Source of the DNA: Streptomyces sp. SM10
Lineage (GTDB): Bacteria > Actinomycetota > Actinomycetes > Streptomycetales > Streptomycetaceae
DNA: 64,000 bases
Direction: 5' to 3'
Assembly: GCF_002910915.1 (NCBI RefSeq)
Contig: NZ_NEUF01000108.1
Location: forward strand, 62,001 to 126,000
The notes under the pieces are model-generated. The model saw nothing but the letters and a program-made list of their open reading frames with translations. It had not been told where the DNA came from and searched no databases. The number at the start of each line of letters is the position of its first letter. Position 1 is the first letter of the stretch. Positions 1-8,138 of this stretch are shown here, piece by piece. Made by a program: the position numbers and the translations under genes.

Positions 1-773
1 CGCGTACCGCTGTACTCGCCGATCTCCTCCTCGGTCAGCGAGGTCCGCTTCACCAGCTCGTGCTTCCACTGGCGGGCGGAGACGGTGTTGGTGACCAGGA
101 TCAGCGTGGTCGCCTTGGCCTCGGCCATGGCACCCGCGCCGACCAGCGTCTTCCCGGCGCCGCAGGGGAGCACGACGACACCCGAGCCGCCGTGCCAGAA
201 GCCCTCGACGGCCTGCTTCTGGTACGGGCGCAGCGACCAGCTCTCCTGGTCCAGCTCGATCGGGTGCGCCTCGCCGTCGACGTACCCGGCGAGGTCCTCG
301 GCGGGCCAGCCCAGCTTGAGCAGCGTCTGCTTGATCTGCCCGCGCTCGGAGGGGTGCACGGCCACGGTGTCCGGGTCGAGACGCGCCCCGACCAGCGGCT
401 GGACCTTCTTCGAGCGGAGGATCTCCTCCAGCACCGGGCGGTCGTTCGACGTCAGCACCAGGCCGTGGACGGGGTGCTTGGACAGGGTGAGGCGGCCGTA
501 CCGCGCCATCGTCTCGGCGATGTCGACGAGGAGCGCGTGCGGCACGGGGTAGCGCGAGTACTCCACGAGCGCGTCGACGACCTGCTCGGCGTCGTGCCCC
601 GCGGCGCGGGCGTTCCACAGGCCGAGCGGGGTCACGCGGTAGGTGTGGATGTGCTCGGGGGCACGCTCCAGCTCGGCGAAGGGTGCGATGACACGGCGGC
701 AGGCCTCGGCCTGGTCGTGGTCGACCTCGAGGAGCAGCGTCTTGTCGCTCTGGACGATGAGGGGTCCGGTCAC
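1..773 (-). CDS. XPB-type DNA repair helicase, C-terminus off the left edge
   Basis: Reading the minus strand from a GTG at 773 gives an uninterrupted frame to the window edge, about 257 codons, so this is the N-terminal part only. A GAAAGGG ribosome-binding sequence lies just upstream. The first ~190 residues form an N-terminal domain beginning VTGPLIVQSDKTLLLEVD. After it come RPYQKQAVEGF (Q-motif region) and the Walker A segment LPCGAGKTLVGAG, then LVTNTVSARQWKHEL and RTSLTEEEIGEYSG, the standard order of actinobacterial XPB (SF2) helicases. The role is ATP-driven 3'-5' DNA unwinding, probably in repair. A protein with helicase-associated and WYL-like regions is encoded nearby at 1950-4430 on the same strand, and such a pair is usual in Streptomyces. 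The DEAH and C-terminal RecA domains cannot be seen. Confidence 0.9.
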   Translation of the reverse strand, partial: MTGPLIVQSDKTLLLEVDHDQAEACRRVIAPFAELERAPEHIHTYRVTPLGLWNARAAGHDAEQVVDALVEYSRYPVPHALLVDIAETMARYGRLTLSKHPVHGLVLTSNDRPVLEEILRSKKVQPLVGARLDPDTVAVHPSERGQIKQTLLKLGWPAEDLAGYVDGEAHPIELDQESWSLRPYQKQAVEGFWHGGSGVVVLPCGAGKTLVGAGAMAEAKATTLILVTNTVSARQWKHELVKRTSLTEEEIGEYSGT

Positions 774-1129
774 GCGCGTCGGCCCTTTCTGTTCCGCTTC
801 TGCCCTGCTGCTGGGATCCGCCGCCGGGGACGGCCGCGAACGGCCAAACGTCCAGTGTGCCGCATCGGCCGCGAACGGGCGTCGCGCACGCGTGACGGAG
901 CGGGTGGCGGGCCTCCCGCCGCGCGGTGGTCCGGAGGGAGCCGGCGACGCCACGGTGCGTACGATCCGGGGGGCCGGCTCTGACCGGCGTCCTGGTGCGG
1001 CGAAGCCCGTGCGGGTCGGCCGGTGGGGCCCTCCGGCCGGGGTGAGCTCACCGGCCGACCGGTGGTCAGAAGCGGCTGGTAGAAAGGGAATGCGCGTCGG
1101 CAGGTCGTCGTCCGCGGGGGAGGAACGTC
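774..1129. other. divergent intergenic region with a 13-bp direct repeat and an 11-bp inverted repeat
   Basis: This 356-base stretch separates the helicase (minus) from the proline-rich membrane protein (plus) and should hold both promoters. A 13-bp direct repeat CGGCCGCGAACGG is at 831-843 and 866-878, close to the helicase start. An 11-bp perfect inverted repeat is at 1015-1025 and 1049-1059 (listed separately). I see no convincing small gene here. Confidence 0.5.
1015..1059. repeat. 11-bp perfect inverted repeat, possible hairpin or operator
   Basis: GTCGGCCGGTG at 1015-1025 is the exact reverse complement of CACCGGCCGAC at 1049-1059, with 23 bases between. It lies about 70 bases before the ATG at 1130. 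No T-run follows, so an operator or attenuator-like hairpin is as likely as a terminator. Confidence 0.45.
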
Positions 1130-1939
1130 ATGTCACAGCCGTCACCCTGGCCGCCGCAGCAGCCGCCGGGCGGTCAGCCGCAGCCGCCGTACGGAGGCGG
1201 GCAGCAGCCGCCGATCGGTGCTCAGCCCCCGGGCCTTCCGCCGCGGCCCGGGTACGGGAATCCCCACGGCGGGCAGCCCGTGCCGGACAACCCGTACGCG
1301 GCTCAGCAGCCGCCACCGCCCGGTCCGCCCGGTCCGCCCGCGCCGTACGGCGCGTACCCGCCGCCGCCCCAGGGACCGGCGGTGCCGCCTCCGCCCGCGG
1401 GGAAGGGGAAGCGGCGCACCGGGCCGATCGTGGGCGCCACTCTGGTGGCGCTCGTCCTGATCGGCGGCGGGGTGTGGTTCGCGCTCGGCACCGGTGACGA
1501 CGACGACGCCAAGGGGCCCGTCGCGAAGGTGAGTCCCAGTGCCACCTCGCCCTCTCCGAGCGCCACGGAGGAGACACCGGAGGAGTCCCCCTCGCCGACG
1601 GGCATGCCCGCGCCGACGGGGACCGGGCTCCAGGCGGTCTGGCGGGCGTCCGACTCGACGATGCTGGGGCTGGGCGACGCGTACACCGACGAGCCCGCCC
1701 GGATCAACGCCGTCCTCAGTGCCGGTGACGGCCTGGAGTGCGAGGGCCGGTGGCAGGAGGACGAGAGCGGTGACTTCCTGGAGGTCGCGCTGCTCTGCAA
1801 GAAGGACGGCGTCCGGGTCGAGAGCGAGGACCGGGTCGGGAACCTGGAGCAGTCCGGCAACACCCTGACCGTCGAGTGGGCCAAGGGGGACACCGGCACG
1901 GAGACCTTCGAGCGCTTCCGGGACATGGATCCCGCCTGA
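1130..1939 (+). CDS. proline-rich single-pass membrane protein of unknown function
   Basis: The 269-residue protein starts at an ATG behind GGGGGAGGAA. Residues 1-88 are very rich in Pro, Gly, Gln and Tyr and should be cytoplasmic. KGKRR precedes one membrane helix at about 93-115 (GPIVGATLVALVLIGGGVWF), followed by an acidic DDDD, a Ser/Thr/Pro linker (SPSATSPSPSATEETPEES) and an extracellular domain of about 100 residues with two cysteines (LECEG, LLCKK) that could pair. This architecture is common in Streptomyces surface or envelope-sensing proteins. No enzyme motif is visible. It converges on the next gene with a 10-base gap. Confidence 0.75.
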   Translation: MSQPSPWPPQQPPGGQPQPPYGGGQQPPIGAQPPGLPPRPGYGNPHGGQPVPDNPYAAQQPPPPGPPGPPAPYGAYPPPPQGPAVPPPPAGKGKRRTGPIVGATLVALVLIGGGVWFALGTGDDDDAKGPVAKVSPSATSPSPSATEETPEESPSPTGMPAPTGTGLQAVWRASDSTMLGLGDAYTDEPARINAVLSAGDGLECEGRWQEDESGDFLEVALLCKKDGVRVESEDRVGNLEQSGNTLTVEWAKGDTGTETFERFRDMDPA

Positions 1940-1949
1940 CGCCTCCGGG

Positions 1950-4430
1950 TCAGGTCGACTGCTCGTCGGCGAGCTCCGCGACCCCCGTGATCCGGTGCAG
2001 CGGATAGGTCCGGACCTCGTCGGCCGTGTGGTCGTACGCCGTCACGAAGCCGCCCTCGACCTTCACCGGGGCGATCACGCGCTGGCTGGCCGCGCCGTCC
2101 ACGTTGACGTAGCCGATCCAGACCGCCGAGCCGGTCATCGCGGCGGCCTGCACGGTGGCCAGGGTCTCGGCCGTGGTCGTGCGGGGGAGGGAGCCGGCCG
2201 GGGCCGTGCCCGTCTCCGGGGACTCCTTGTGGACGGCTCTGGCGGCCGTGTCGCCGGCCCGGACGGCCCGGACGGCCGCGGTCAGCAGGGTGGCGTCCGG
2301 GACCGGCGGCCCCTCGGGGACGGGGACGGGCGGCGTGCGCGGCGGGGTCCTGCGCGCGCCGGCGCGGGTGATCAGGACGTCACCCTCGGCGGACTCGGCG
2401 GCCGGGGCGTACCCCATCTCGCGCAGCCCTTCGATGAGCGACCCCGGGCCGGCCTGCGCCGCCAGGACGGTCGGTGCGAGCCGCCGCAGCCGCAGGGTGG
2501 CCGACCGCTTGTCGGCCAGGATCTCGTTGAGCACGGCCTCGTCGTCGCAGCGCACGTAGGCGGAGGCGGCGCCGATCCGCAGATGACCGTGGCGGCGGGC
2601 CACGTCGTCGATGAGGTAGCTCAGCGGCTGCGGCACCGGCGTACGGCTGTGGGTGGCGAGGAAGGCGTGCAGGTCGGTCGCCGCCCGCCCGGCGTCGAGA
2701 GCGCGGCGTACGGAGCCGGGGGTGAAGCGGTAGACCGTCGCGCCGCCCTTGGACTCGACGTCGGCGAGGACGGAGAGCATGTCGGCCAGCGGGCGTTCCA
2801 GCGGGCCGGGGGCGACCGCCGTCAGGTCGGCCTGGAGCAGCACGTGGTCCAGGGGCTCGGGGATCAGCGGGGCGAGACGGGCGGCGGCGTCGTCGGGCCC
2901 CTCGTCGAGCAGGGCGCGGGCCTGGGAGGAGAGGGCGCCGCGGCCGGTGACGCCGAGCATCTCCGCCTCGTTGACCGTCCACAGGGCGATCCGGGAGCGC
3001 AGGTCGGACGCCTCGCCCTGGGGCGAGGGCCCGCCCGGTGGCGTCGTGCGCAGCGGGCGTTCCCAGCGGAGCCGGGCGAGCAGGGTCTGCGGGTCGGGCG
3101 CGGTGCCCGGCGGGAGCGAGGCGAAGAGGGCCAGGACCCGGTGGCGTACCTCGGGTGCGGCGGAGCGGTCCAGGTCGGGGCCGAGTGCGGACAGCGCCCG
3201 GCCCTTGGCGTCCTGGCCGCCGACCAGGCCCGCGGTGCGGGTGGCGGCGAGCCAGGCGGTGATGAGGTGGGTCCAGCGGTCCTGGGCGTCGAGGTCCAGC
3301 CACTCGTCGGAGGCCGGGGTCGGCGCGTACCGCTCGTCGGTCTCGCCGTCCGAGGCCAGCAGGCCCGCCGCGTAGGCGAGTTCGATCCAGAAGGCGGCGA
3401 CGGGCTCGGACGTGTCGAGCGCGGCGGCGGCGCGCTTCAGCTCGCGGACGCTCAGGCCGCCCGCGCGGAGGATGGCCGGGCCGCCGTTGTTCCAGAGTTT
3501 CAGGAGCTCCTCGACGGTGGACAGCGCCATGAAGCCCTGGCCCGCCGCGGCTCTGTCCACAGCCTGGGGATCGCGCTCGGCGGCGGCGATGAGCGCCGGC
3601 GCCACGGGCTCGGGCACGCGATGGGCGCGGCCGGCCCGCAGGTGCAGCGCCGCCTCGCGCGGCAGGACGACGGTGCGCGTCGACACGGGCAGCAGCAGCC
3701 CGCGGTCGCGCAGCCACTGCACGGGCGGGGTGGGGTTCGGGGTGACCTCCCCGTAGGGCGGGCCCCACACCAGCCGGTCGAGCACCGACAGCGCCTCGAC
3801 CGGGGCGGTGTCGAGCAGCTCCGCCATCCTGGTCCGGTCCGTGAAGAGCCCGGCCAGCGCGGTGACGGCGGAGACCGGGTCGTGGGTGGGCGGCAGCCCG
3901 GCTGCGGTCAGGATCTCCTGCAGCCTGCCGGGCGACATCCCGGCCGTGGCCTCGGAGACGGTCGGGCCGAGGCCGGTGGGGGAGGGGTGCTGCGGCGAGG
4001 GGGCGAGCAGCTCGCGCGCGGTGCGCACGAGGTGCAGCCGGGTGTCCTCGCCCCAGACCAGGGCCTGTTCGCGCAGGGTGGCGAGGGCGGTGGGCAGGGC
4101 GGCGGTGATCGCCGCACCCGCGTCGTCGCGTCCGTCGCCGTCGTCCTGCCCGTCACCGGTGAGGAGCGCGAGCAGCGTGTCGTAGGGGGCGGGGTCCGGT
4201 GCCACGGCCAGCGCCTCGGCGGTCTGCAGGGCGAAGCGGTCGAGGTGCTCCAGCGCGCGGACCACGGAGGCCCGGGTGCCGGCCCGTGTCGCCAGCTGCG
4301 TGATGTCGTTCGGCACGGGGCTGAGCAGGTCGGGGCGGGCACGCAGCAGCCCGGCCAGCGATTCGTCGCCCCGGGCGCGCAGGGCTTCGGCGAGCGTGCG
4401 CGGTGGTGTGGTCGTCCCCATCCGTCCCAC
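1950..4430 (-). CDS. helicase-associated, WYL-like DNA-binding protein
   Basis: The protein has 826 residues (M at 4430; an in-frame Met three codons later, before GTTTPP, is an alternative start). Its N-terminal winged-helix-like region (PRTLAEALRARGDESLAGLLRARPDL and DITQLATRAGTRASVVRAL) and alanine/leucine-rich middle match actinobacterial 'helicase C-terminal domain-containing' proteins. The last ~70 residues (AVWIGYVNVDGAASQRVIAPV ... FVTAYDHTADEVRTYPLHRITGV) look like a WYL-type β-barrel, a module that senses nucleotides or single-stranded nucleic acid. No Walker A was seen, so it is not itself a helicase. Because of the XPB helicase nearby on the same strand, I infer a role in DNA repair or recombination. 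Confidence 0.75.
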   Translation of the reverse strand: MGRMGTTTPPRTLAEALRARGDESLAGLLRARPDLLSPVPNDITQLATRAGTRASVVRALEHLDRFALQTAEALAVAPDPAPYDTLLALLTGDGQDDGDGRDDAGAAITAALPTALATLREQALVWGEDTRLHLVRTARELLAPSPQHPSPTGLGPTVSEATAGMSPGRLQEILTAAGLPPTHDPVSAVTALAGLFTDRTRMAELLDTAPVEALSVLDRLVWGPPYGEVTPNPTPPVQWLRDRGLLLPVSTRTVVLPREAALHLRAGRAHRVPEPVAPALIAAAERDPQAVDRAAAGQGFMALSTVEELLKLWNNGGPAILRAGGLSVRELKRAAAALDTSEPVAAFWIELAYAAGLLASDGETDERYAPTPASDEWLDLDAQDRWTHLITAWLAATRTAGLVGGQDAKGRALSALGPDLDRSAAPEVRHRVLALFASLPPGTAPDPQTLLARLRWERPLRTTPPGGPSPQGEASDLRSRIALWTVNEAEMLGVTGRGALSSQARALLDEGPDDAAARLAPLIPEPLDHVLLQADLTAVAPGPLERPLADMLSVLADVESKGGATVYRFTPGSVRRALDAGRAATDLHAFLATHSRTPVPQPLSYLIDDVARRHGHLRIGAASAYVRCDDEAVLNEILADKRSATLRLRRLAPTVLAAQAGPGSLIEGLREMGYAPAAESAEGDVLITRAGARRTPPRTPPVPVPEGPPVPDATLLTAAVRAVRAGDTAARAVHKESPETGTAPAGSLPRTTTAETLATVQAAAMTGSAVWIGYVNVDGAASQRVIAPVKVEGGFVTAYDHTADEVRTYPLHRITGVAELADEQST

Positions 4431-4485
4431 GGTAGCCCCTGGAACGCTACCGTCGGGGCAGGGCGGGTGGAGGGAGAACCAGCGC

Positions 4486-5619
4486 GTGGGGATCGAGAGC
4501 GACCAGCTTGTCTACGACTACCTCAGCCGGGTCGGTGACCTGGCGCAGCAGCAACAGCTGTCCTCGGGCGCCCGGATGAGGCTCGTCGCGACGCTGCGGG
4601 GCGAGATCGACCGGCAGCGCGGCACGGACGGATCCGACTCTCCGGCGGTGGTCCGGCGCATCCTCGGCCGCCTCGGGGCTCCGGGTGAACTCGTGTCCGC
4701 GGCGGCCGAGTCGGGCGACGGGGAGGTGTCGCTCCCCTCGCCCCGGGCGGACGCCGCCACGGAAGCCGGGAGCGCGCCCGGGGTGCCCCGGGCGCGGCGT
4801 GGTCTGCTCAGGAAAGACGTGTCGCGCAAGGGCGCGTCGCCACAGGCCGCACAGGCGGATCCCGGACCCGGCGGGCCGGCGCCGGGGAGGCCGGAGGCCG
4901 CTGGACCGGCTCCGGCCTGGCCGTCGGCGTCCGCGCCGCACATGGCGGGGCTGGGCGAGGAGCAGCCCGGGGGCGAGACCGAGTGGTGGCGGATCGAGCC
5001 GGGGCCCTTCGGTGAGGTCGCGCAGGGCGGGCCGGGGGCGATGGGCGTCGGCACGTCCGTGCCGGGGTTCGTGGGCGGGCTGGAGAGCCCGGAGCTGTTC
5101 GGCATGCCGAGCACGCCGAAGCCCCCCGGGCCGCGCGCCCCGGCGGAGGGGGAGGAGCCCGCACCTGCGGCGGACGGGAAGGAGGCCGCCGCTCCGGCGC
5201 CCGTGGCGCGTCCCCGGCCGCGCCTGCGGCTGCGGCGGCCCAGGAAGGCCGTCGTGGACGCCGGGGCCCCCGCGCGGCCCCGCCTCTCCCATCCGCTCCT
5301 GCTGCTGGCCGCCGCGCTGCTGGTGGCCGGTGCCGTGCTCGGGTCGTGGCTGGCGCTCGCGGGAGGGTGGCTGCTGGCGTACAGCTCGCGCAGGTTCTCC
5401 CGCGCGGAGGCGAAGTGGGTCGCGCTGGGCCTGCCGGGCCTGGTCGTCGGCGGCGCTTTCGTCTGGTTGTGGGGCCGCATGGACGGCCGCTGGGGCGAGC
5501 CGCTCGCGGAGAGCGCGATGGGGGACGCGATGACGGACGTCTGGCCCGTCGTGGTGCGGGTCGCGGCGGTGGCGTCGGCGCTCTACCTGGTGTGGCGCTC
5601 CCGCAGGCTGACGGGCTGA
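4486..5619 (+). CDS. membrane protein with HAAS-like N-terminal domain
   Basis: I start this 377-residue protein at GTG 4486. AGGGAG stands 8 bases upstream, and this start avoids overlap with the divergent neighbour. Residues 1-65 (DQLVYDYLSRVGDLAQQQQL ... RRILGRLGAPGELVSAAA) have the helical pattern of HAAS/DUF1700 domains, which usually sense or anchor signalling partners. A long Pro/Ala/Gly linker follows to ~255. Three or four hydrophobic segments lie between about 275 and 370 (LLLLAAALLVAGAVLGSWLAL, WVALGLPGLVVGGAFVWLW, VVRVAAVASALYLVW). No catalytic motif is visible. Confidence 0.7.
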   Translation: MGIESDQLVYDYLSRVGDLAQQQQLSSGARMRLVATLRGEIDRQRGTDGSDSPAVVRRILGRLGAPGELVSAAAESGDGEVSLPSPRADAATEAGSAPGVPRARRGLLRKDVSRKGASPQAAQADPGPGGPAPGRPEAAGPAPAWPSASAPHMAGLGEEQPGGETEWWRIEPGPFGEVAQGGPGAMGVGTSVPGFVGGLESPELFGMPSTPKPPGPRAPAEGEEPAPAADGKEAAAPAPVARPRPRLRLRRPRKAVVDAGAPARPRLSHPLLLLAAALLVAGAVLGSWLALAGGWLLAYSSRRFSRAEAKWVALGLPGLVVGGAFVWLWGRMDGRWGEPLAESAMGDAMTDVWPVVVRVAAVASALYLVWRSRRLTG

Positions 5620-5664
5620 CAGCGGCCGGGCGGCCGAGGAGCTGGGGCGGGCGGCACGGCTGGA

Positions 5665-5701
5665 GTGTACGTTCGTACGCCTTGGGTGTACGGTCGCACG
5701 C
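5665..5701. promoter_or_regulatory. tandem operator-like repeats before the acetyltransferase/TetR pair
   Basis: GTGTACGTTCGTACGC (5665-5680) and GTGTACGGTCGCACGC (5686-5701) are 16-bp direct repeats, 14/16 identical, with starts 21 bp apart (two helical turns). The first contains the inverted repeat GTACG-TT-CGTAC. They abut the ATG at 5702. A TetR gene lies 12 bases after the acetyltransferase, so these are good candidates for its autoregulatory sites. This is inference. Confidence 0.55.
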
Positions 5702-6283
5702 ATGCCGATGGACCACTTCGCCGACGATCCGCGTACGAACCTGGAGCGCATGCTCGCGGGTGACCTCTACATCGCCGACGATCCGGAGATCGCGCGGCGC
5801 CAGCAGCACGCGATGCGCCTCGCGGCCCGCTTCCAGGCCGCCTACACCGAGGACGCCGACGCGGCCAGGACGATCCTGGCCGAACTGCTCGACTCCGTGG
5901 GCGAGGGCGTCGACCTGCGCCCGCCGCTGTACGTCGACTACGGCAGCAACATCACCATCGGCGCCCGTACCTTCGTCAACTACCACCTCACCGCGCTGGA
6001 CGTCGCGCGCATCACCATCGGTGAGGACTGCCAGATCGGGCCCGACGTCCAGCTCCTCACGCCCACCCACCCCGTCGAGCCGGGGCCCCGCCGGGACAAG
6101 CTGGAGGCCGCGCTCCCCATCACCATCGGTGACAACGTGTGGCTCGGCGGCGGCGTCATCGTCTGCCCCGGGGTGACCATCGGTGACAACTCCGTGATCG
6201 GCGCGGGTGCCGTGGTCACGAAGGACATCCCCGCCGACGTCGTCGCCGTGGGCAACCCCGCCCGCGTCGTCCGCGGCGTCTGA
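5702..6283 (+). CDS. sugar O-acetyltransferase (maltose/galactoside acetyltransferase family)
   Basis: The 193-residue protein starts with the family's N-terminal helical segment (ERMLAGDLYIADDPEIARRQ) and continues as a left-handed β-helix of hexapeptide repeats (ITIGARTFVNYH, ITIGEDCQIGPDVQLLTPTHP, ITIGDNVWLGGGVIVCPG, VTIGDNSVIGAGAVVTKDIP, VVAVGNPARVVRG). The His in LLTPTHP matches the catalytic histidine of the LacA/Maa family. The enzyme transfers acetyl from acetyl-CoA to a sugar hydroxyl; its true substrate is unknown. Length is normal (183-203). Two ATGs (5702, 5708) are possible starts. The TetR gene follows directly and probably shares the transcript. Confidence 0.85.
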   Translation: MPMDHFADDPRTNLERMLAGDLYIADDPEIARRQQHAMRLAARFQAAYTEDADAARTILAELLDSVGEGVDLRPPLYVDYGSNITIGARTFVNYHLTALDVARITIGEDCQIGPDVQLLTPTHPVEPGPRRDKLEAALPITIGDNVWLGGGVIVCPGVTIGDNSVIGAGAVVTKDIPADVVAVGNPARVVRGV

Positions 6284-6295
6284 CCCGCCCGTCCC

Positions 6296-6841
6296 GTGGC
6301 CACCGGACGTACGGACCCCCAGCGGCGGGAGCGGATTCTCGCCGCCACGCTCGACCACATCGCCGACGAGGGGGTCGTCGGCGTCTCGCACCGCAGGATC
6401 GCGGCCCGCGCCGAGGTTCCGCTGGGGTCGATGACCTACCACTTCAGCGGCATCGACGACCTGTTGCGCGAGGCGTTCACCCGCTTCGCCGACCAGATCG
6501 TGGCCGTGTTCGAACAGCACCTGGGCCGGGCCGGCACCCCCGAGGAGGCGCGTGAGGCGGTCACCGACCTCATCCACGTGCTGTCCGAGGGGCCGCGCCG
6601 CGAACTCGTCCTCACCCAGGAGCTCTACACCCTGGCCGCCCGGCGCGACGAGTACCGCGAGCTCACCCACGCGTGGATGAACCGCAGCCGCCGTCTGCTG
6701 GAGCAGCACTTCGACCCGGACACCGCCCGCCGGCTCGACGCGCTGATCGAGGGGCTGACCCTGCACCGGGCCCTCGACACCGAGCCGTCCAGCCGTGAAC
6801 TGACGCGGCAGGCGGTCGAGCGGATGACGTCGGGGGCCTAG
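6296..6841 (+). CDS. TetR family transcriptional regulator
   Basis: The 181-residue protein starts at GTG 6296. Residues 8-55 carry a TetR helix-turn-helix (RRERILAATLDHIADEG, SHRRIAARAEVPLGSMTYHF), followed by a helical ligand-binding region with no recognisable ligand signature. It is 12 bases behind the acetyltransferase gene and probably represses that gene and itself through the repeats at 5665-5701. A strong hairpin terminator follows 50 bases after its stop. Confidence 0.85.
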   Translation: MATGRTDPQRRERILAATLDHIADEGVVGVSHRRIAARAEVPLGSMTYHFSGIDDLLREAFTRFADQIVAVFEQHLGRAGTPEEAREAVTDLIHVLSEGPRRELVLTQELYTLAARRDEYRELTHAWMNRSRRLLEQHFDPDTARRLDALIEGLTLHRALDTEPSSRELTRQAVERMTSGA

Positions 6842-6890
6842 ACCGGAGCTGCCTGGGCAGGATCATGCCCTGGCGTACATCCCCGGATCA

Positions 6891-6926
6891 CCTGTGGGGC
6901 GCGGACCTGACACCGCGCCCCACAGG
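6891..6926 (+). terminator. 14-bp perfect hairpin terminator after the TetR gene
   Basis: CCTGTGGGGCGCGG (6891-6904) and CCGCGCCCCACAGG (6913-6926) pair perfectly around an 8-base loop. There is no clear T-run, as is usual for Streptomyces terminators. Confidence 0.75.
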
Positions 6927-6940
6927 CTTCGGCCCGCTTC

Positions 6941-7059
6941 CGGAAGCCGCGGGGAACACACCCGACGGCCGTGGGCCACGCACCCGGGTGGCAGTGGAGA
7001 ACGCACCCGGAAGGCCGTTGCGCCCCCCGAAAGCCGCGGAGAACACGCCCGTAAAAGGC
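6941..7059. repeat. three spaced copies of a G-rGAACrC-CCCG motif
   Basis: Related segments are centred on GAAC at 6954, 6999 and 7041 (GGGGAACACACCCG, GGAGAACGCACCCG, GGAGAACACGCCCG). Copies 1 and 3 share 21 of 24 bases (6941-6964 and 7028-7051). Spacings of 45 and 42 bp are about four helical turns, which suggests cooperative binding of a protein upstream of the SDR gene. This block and the terminator at 6891 fill the 6842-7150 gap. I see no gene in it. Confidence 0.5.
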
Positions 7060-7150
7060 GACAGAAGGTGTCTGCTTTCCGGGGAAGCATGCTGTCTCCG
7101 CCGTCCGCACGGGCGTCGGCGCGGCACAGCGTGGATCCGGGAGGACGTAC

Positions 7151-8065
7151 ATGTCAGCGGCACTGGACGGCAAGGTGGCCCTCGTCGCAGGGGCGACGCG
7201 GGGAGCGGGACGGGGGATCGCGGTCGAGCTGGGCGCGGCCGGGGCGACCGTCTACGTCACCGGACGCAGCACCCGGACCCGGCGGTCGGAGTACGACCGT
7301 CCCGAGACCATCGAGGACACGGCGGACCTGGTGGCCGCGGCGGGCGGCCACGGCATCGCCGTGCCGACCGACCATCTGGTCCCCTCGCAGGTCCGCGCGC
7401 TGGTGGACCGCATCGCGGCCGAACAGGACCGGCTGGACGTGCTGGTCAACGACATCTGGGGCGGTGAGCACCTCTTCGCCTGGGACACCCCCGTGTGGGA
7501 GCACGACCTGGACAAGGGGCTGCGGCTGCTGCGGCTCGCCGTGGAGACCCACGCGATCACCAGCCACCACGCCCTTCCCCTCCTGCTGCGCGGCCGGGGC
7601 GGTCTGGTCGTCGAGATGACCGACGGCACCGCCGAGTACAACCGGGACACCTACCGGAACTCCTTCTTCTACGACCTGGCGAAGACCGCCGTCCTGCGTA
7701 TGGGCTTCTCCCTCGGCCATGAACTGGGCTCCCGGGGTGCCACGGCGGTGGCGCTGACCCCGGGGTGGATGCGCTCGGAGATGATGCTCGACCACTTCGA
7801 GGTGACCGAGGAGACCTGGCGGGACGCCCTCGACCGGGTGCCGCACTTCTGCATCTCCGAGACGCCGTCCTACACCGGGCGGGCCGTCGTCGCGCTCGCC
7901 GCCGATCCCGATGTGAGCCGGTGGAACGGTCGGTCGCTGTCCAGCGGCGGGCTGGCCCAGGAGTACGGGTTCACCGACCTCGACGGCAGCCGGCCGGACG
8001 CCTGGCGCTATCTCACCGAGGTCCAGGGCGTCGGCGGGCCCGCCGACGCCACCGGCTACCGCTGA
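7151..8065 (+). CDS. short-chain dehydrogenase/reductase
   Basis: The 304-residue protein starts at ATG 7151 behind GGGAGG. It is a classical SDR with a dinucleotide-binding start (ALVAGATRGAGRGIAVELG), an NAG-like segment altered to VNDIWGG, and the Tyr-x3-Lys pair in FFYDLAKTAVLRM. The usual catalytic Ser region reads VVEMTDGTAEYN, so its catalytic triad may be atypical. It is longer than a standard 250-residue SDR, with a C-terminal extension (LTEVQGVGGPADATGYR). Substrate unknown. It is probably an NAD(P)-dependent oxidoreductase transcribed alone from the repeat-bearing region upstream. Confidence 0.8.
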   Translation: MSAALDGKVALVAGATRGAGRGIAVELGAAGATVYVTGRSTRTRRSEYDRPETIEDTADLVAAAGGHGIAVPTDHLVPSQVRALVDRIAAEQDRLDVLVNDIWGGEHLFAWDTPVWEHDLDKGLRLLRLAVETHAITSHHALPLLLRGRGGLVVEMTDGTAEYNRDTYRNSFFYDLAKTAVLRMGFSLGHELGSRGATAVALTPGWMRSEMMLDHFEVTEETWRDALDRVPHFCISETPSYTGRAVVALAADPDVSRWNGRSLSSGGLAQEYGFTDLDGSRPDAWRYLTEVQGVGGPADATGYR

Positions 8066-8138
8066 TGCCCCTTCCGGGGGCGCGCCCTGGGCCCCCGCGC
8101 GGGGCGGGCCCGCCGGTCCCGCCGGGAGACTCGGCACA

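Noticed and set aside
60-983. Long plus-strand open frames over the first kilobase
   Set aside because: They are Gly/Arg/Val-rich shadows of the minus-strand helicase, which has clear family motifs and GC-rich third positions in its own frame.
4276-4485. Longer start for the HAAS-like membrane protein
   Set aside because: It would overlap the divergent gene by 155 bases and lacks an SD, while GTG 4486 has one at good spacing.
1995-4538. 847-codon plus-strand frame opposite the helicase-associated gene
   Set aside because: Composition (Gly, Arg, Gln, Val) is that of an antisense shadow in high-GC DNA; no motif, and the minus-strand protein is coherent.
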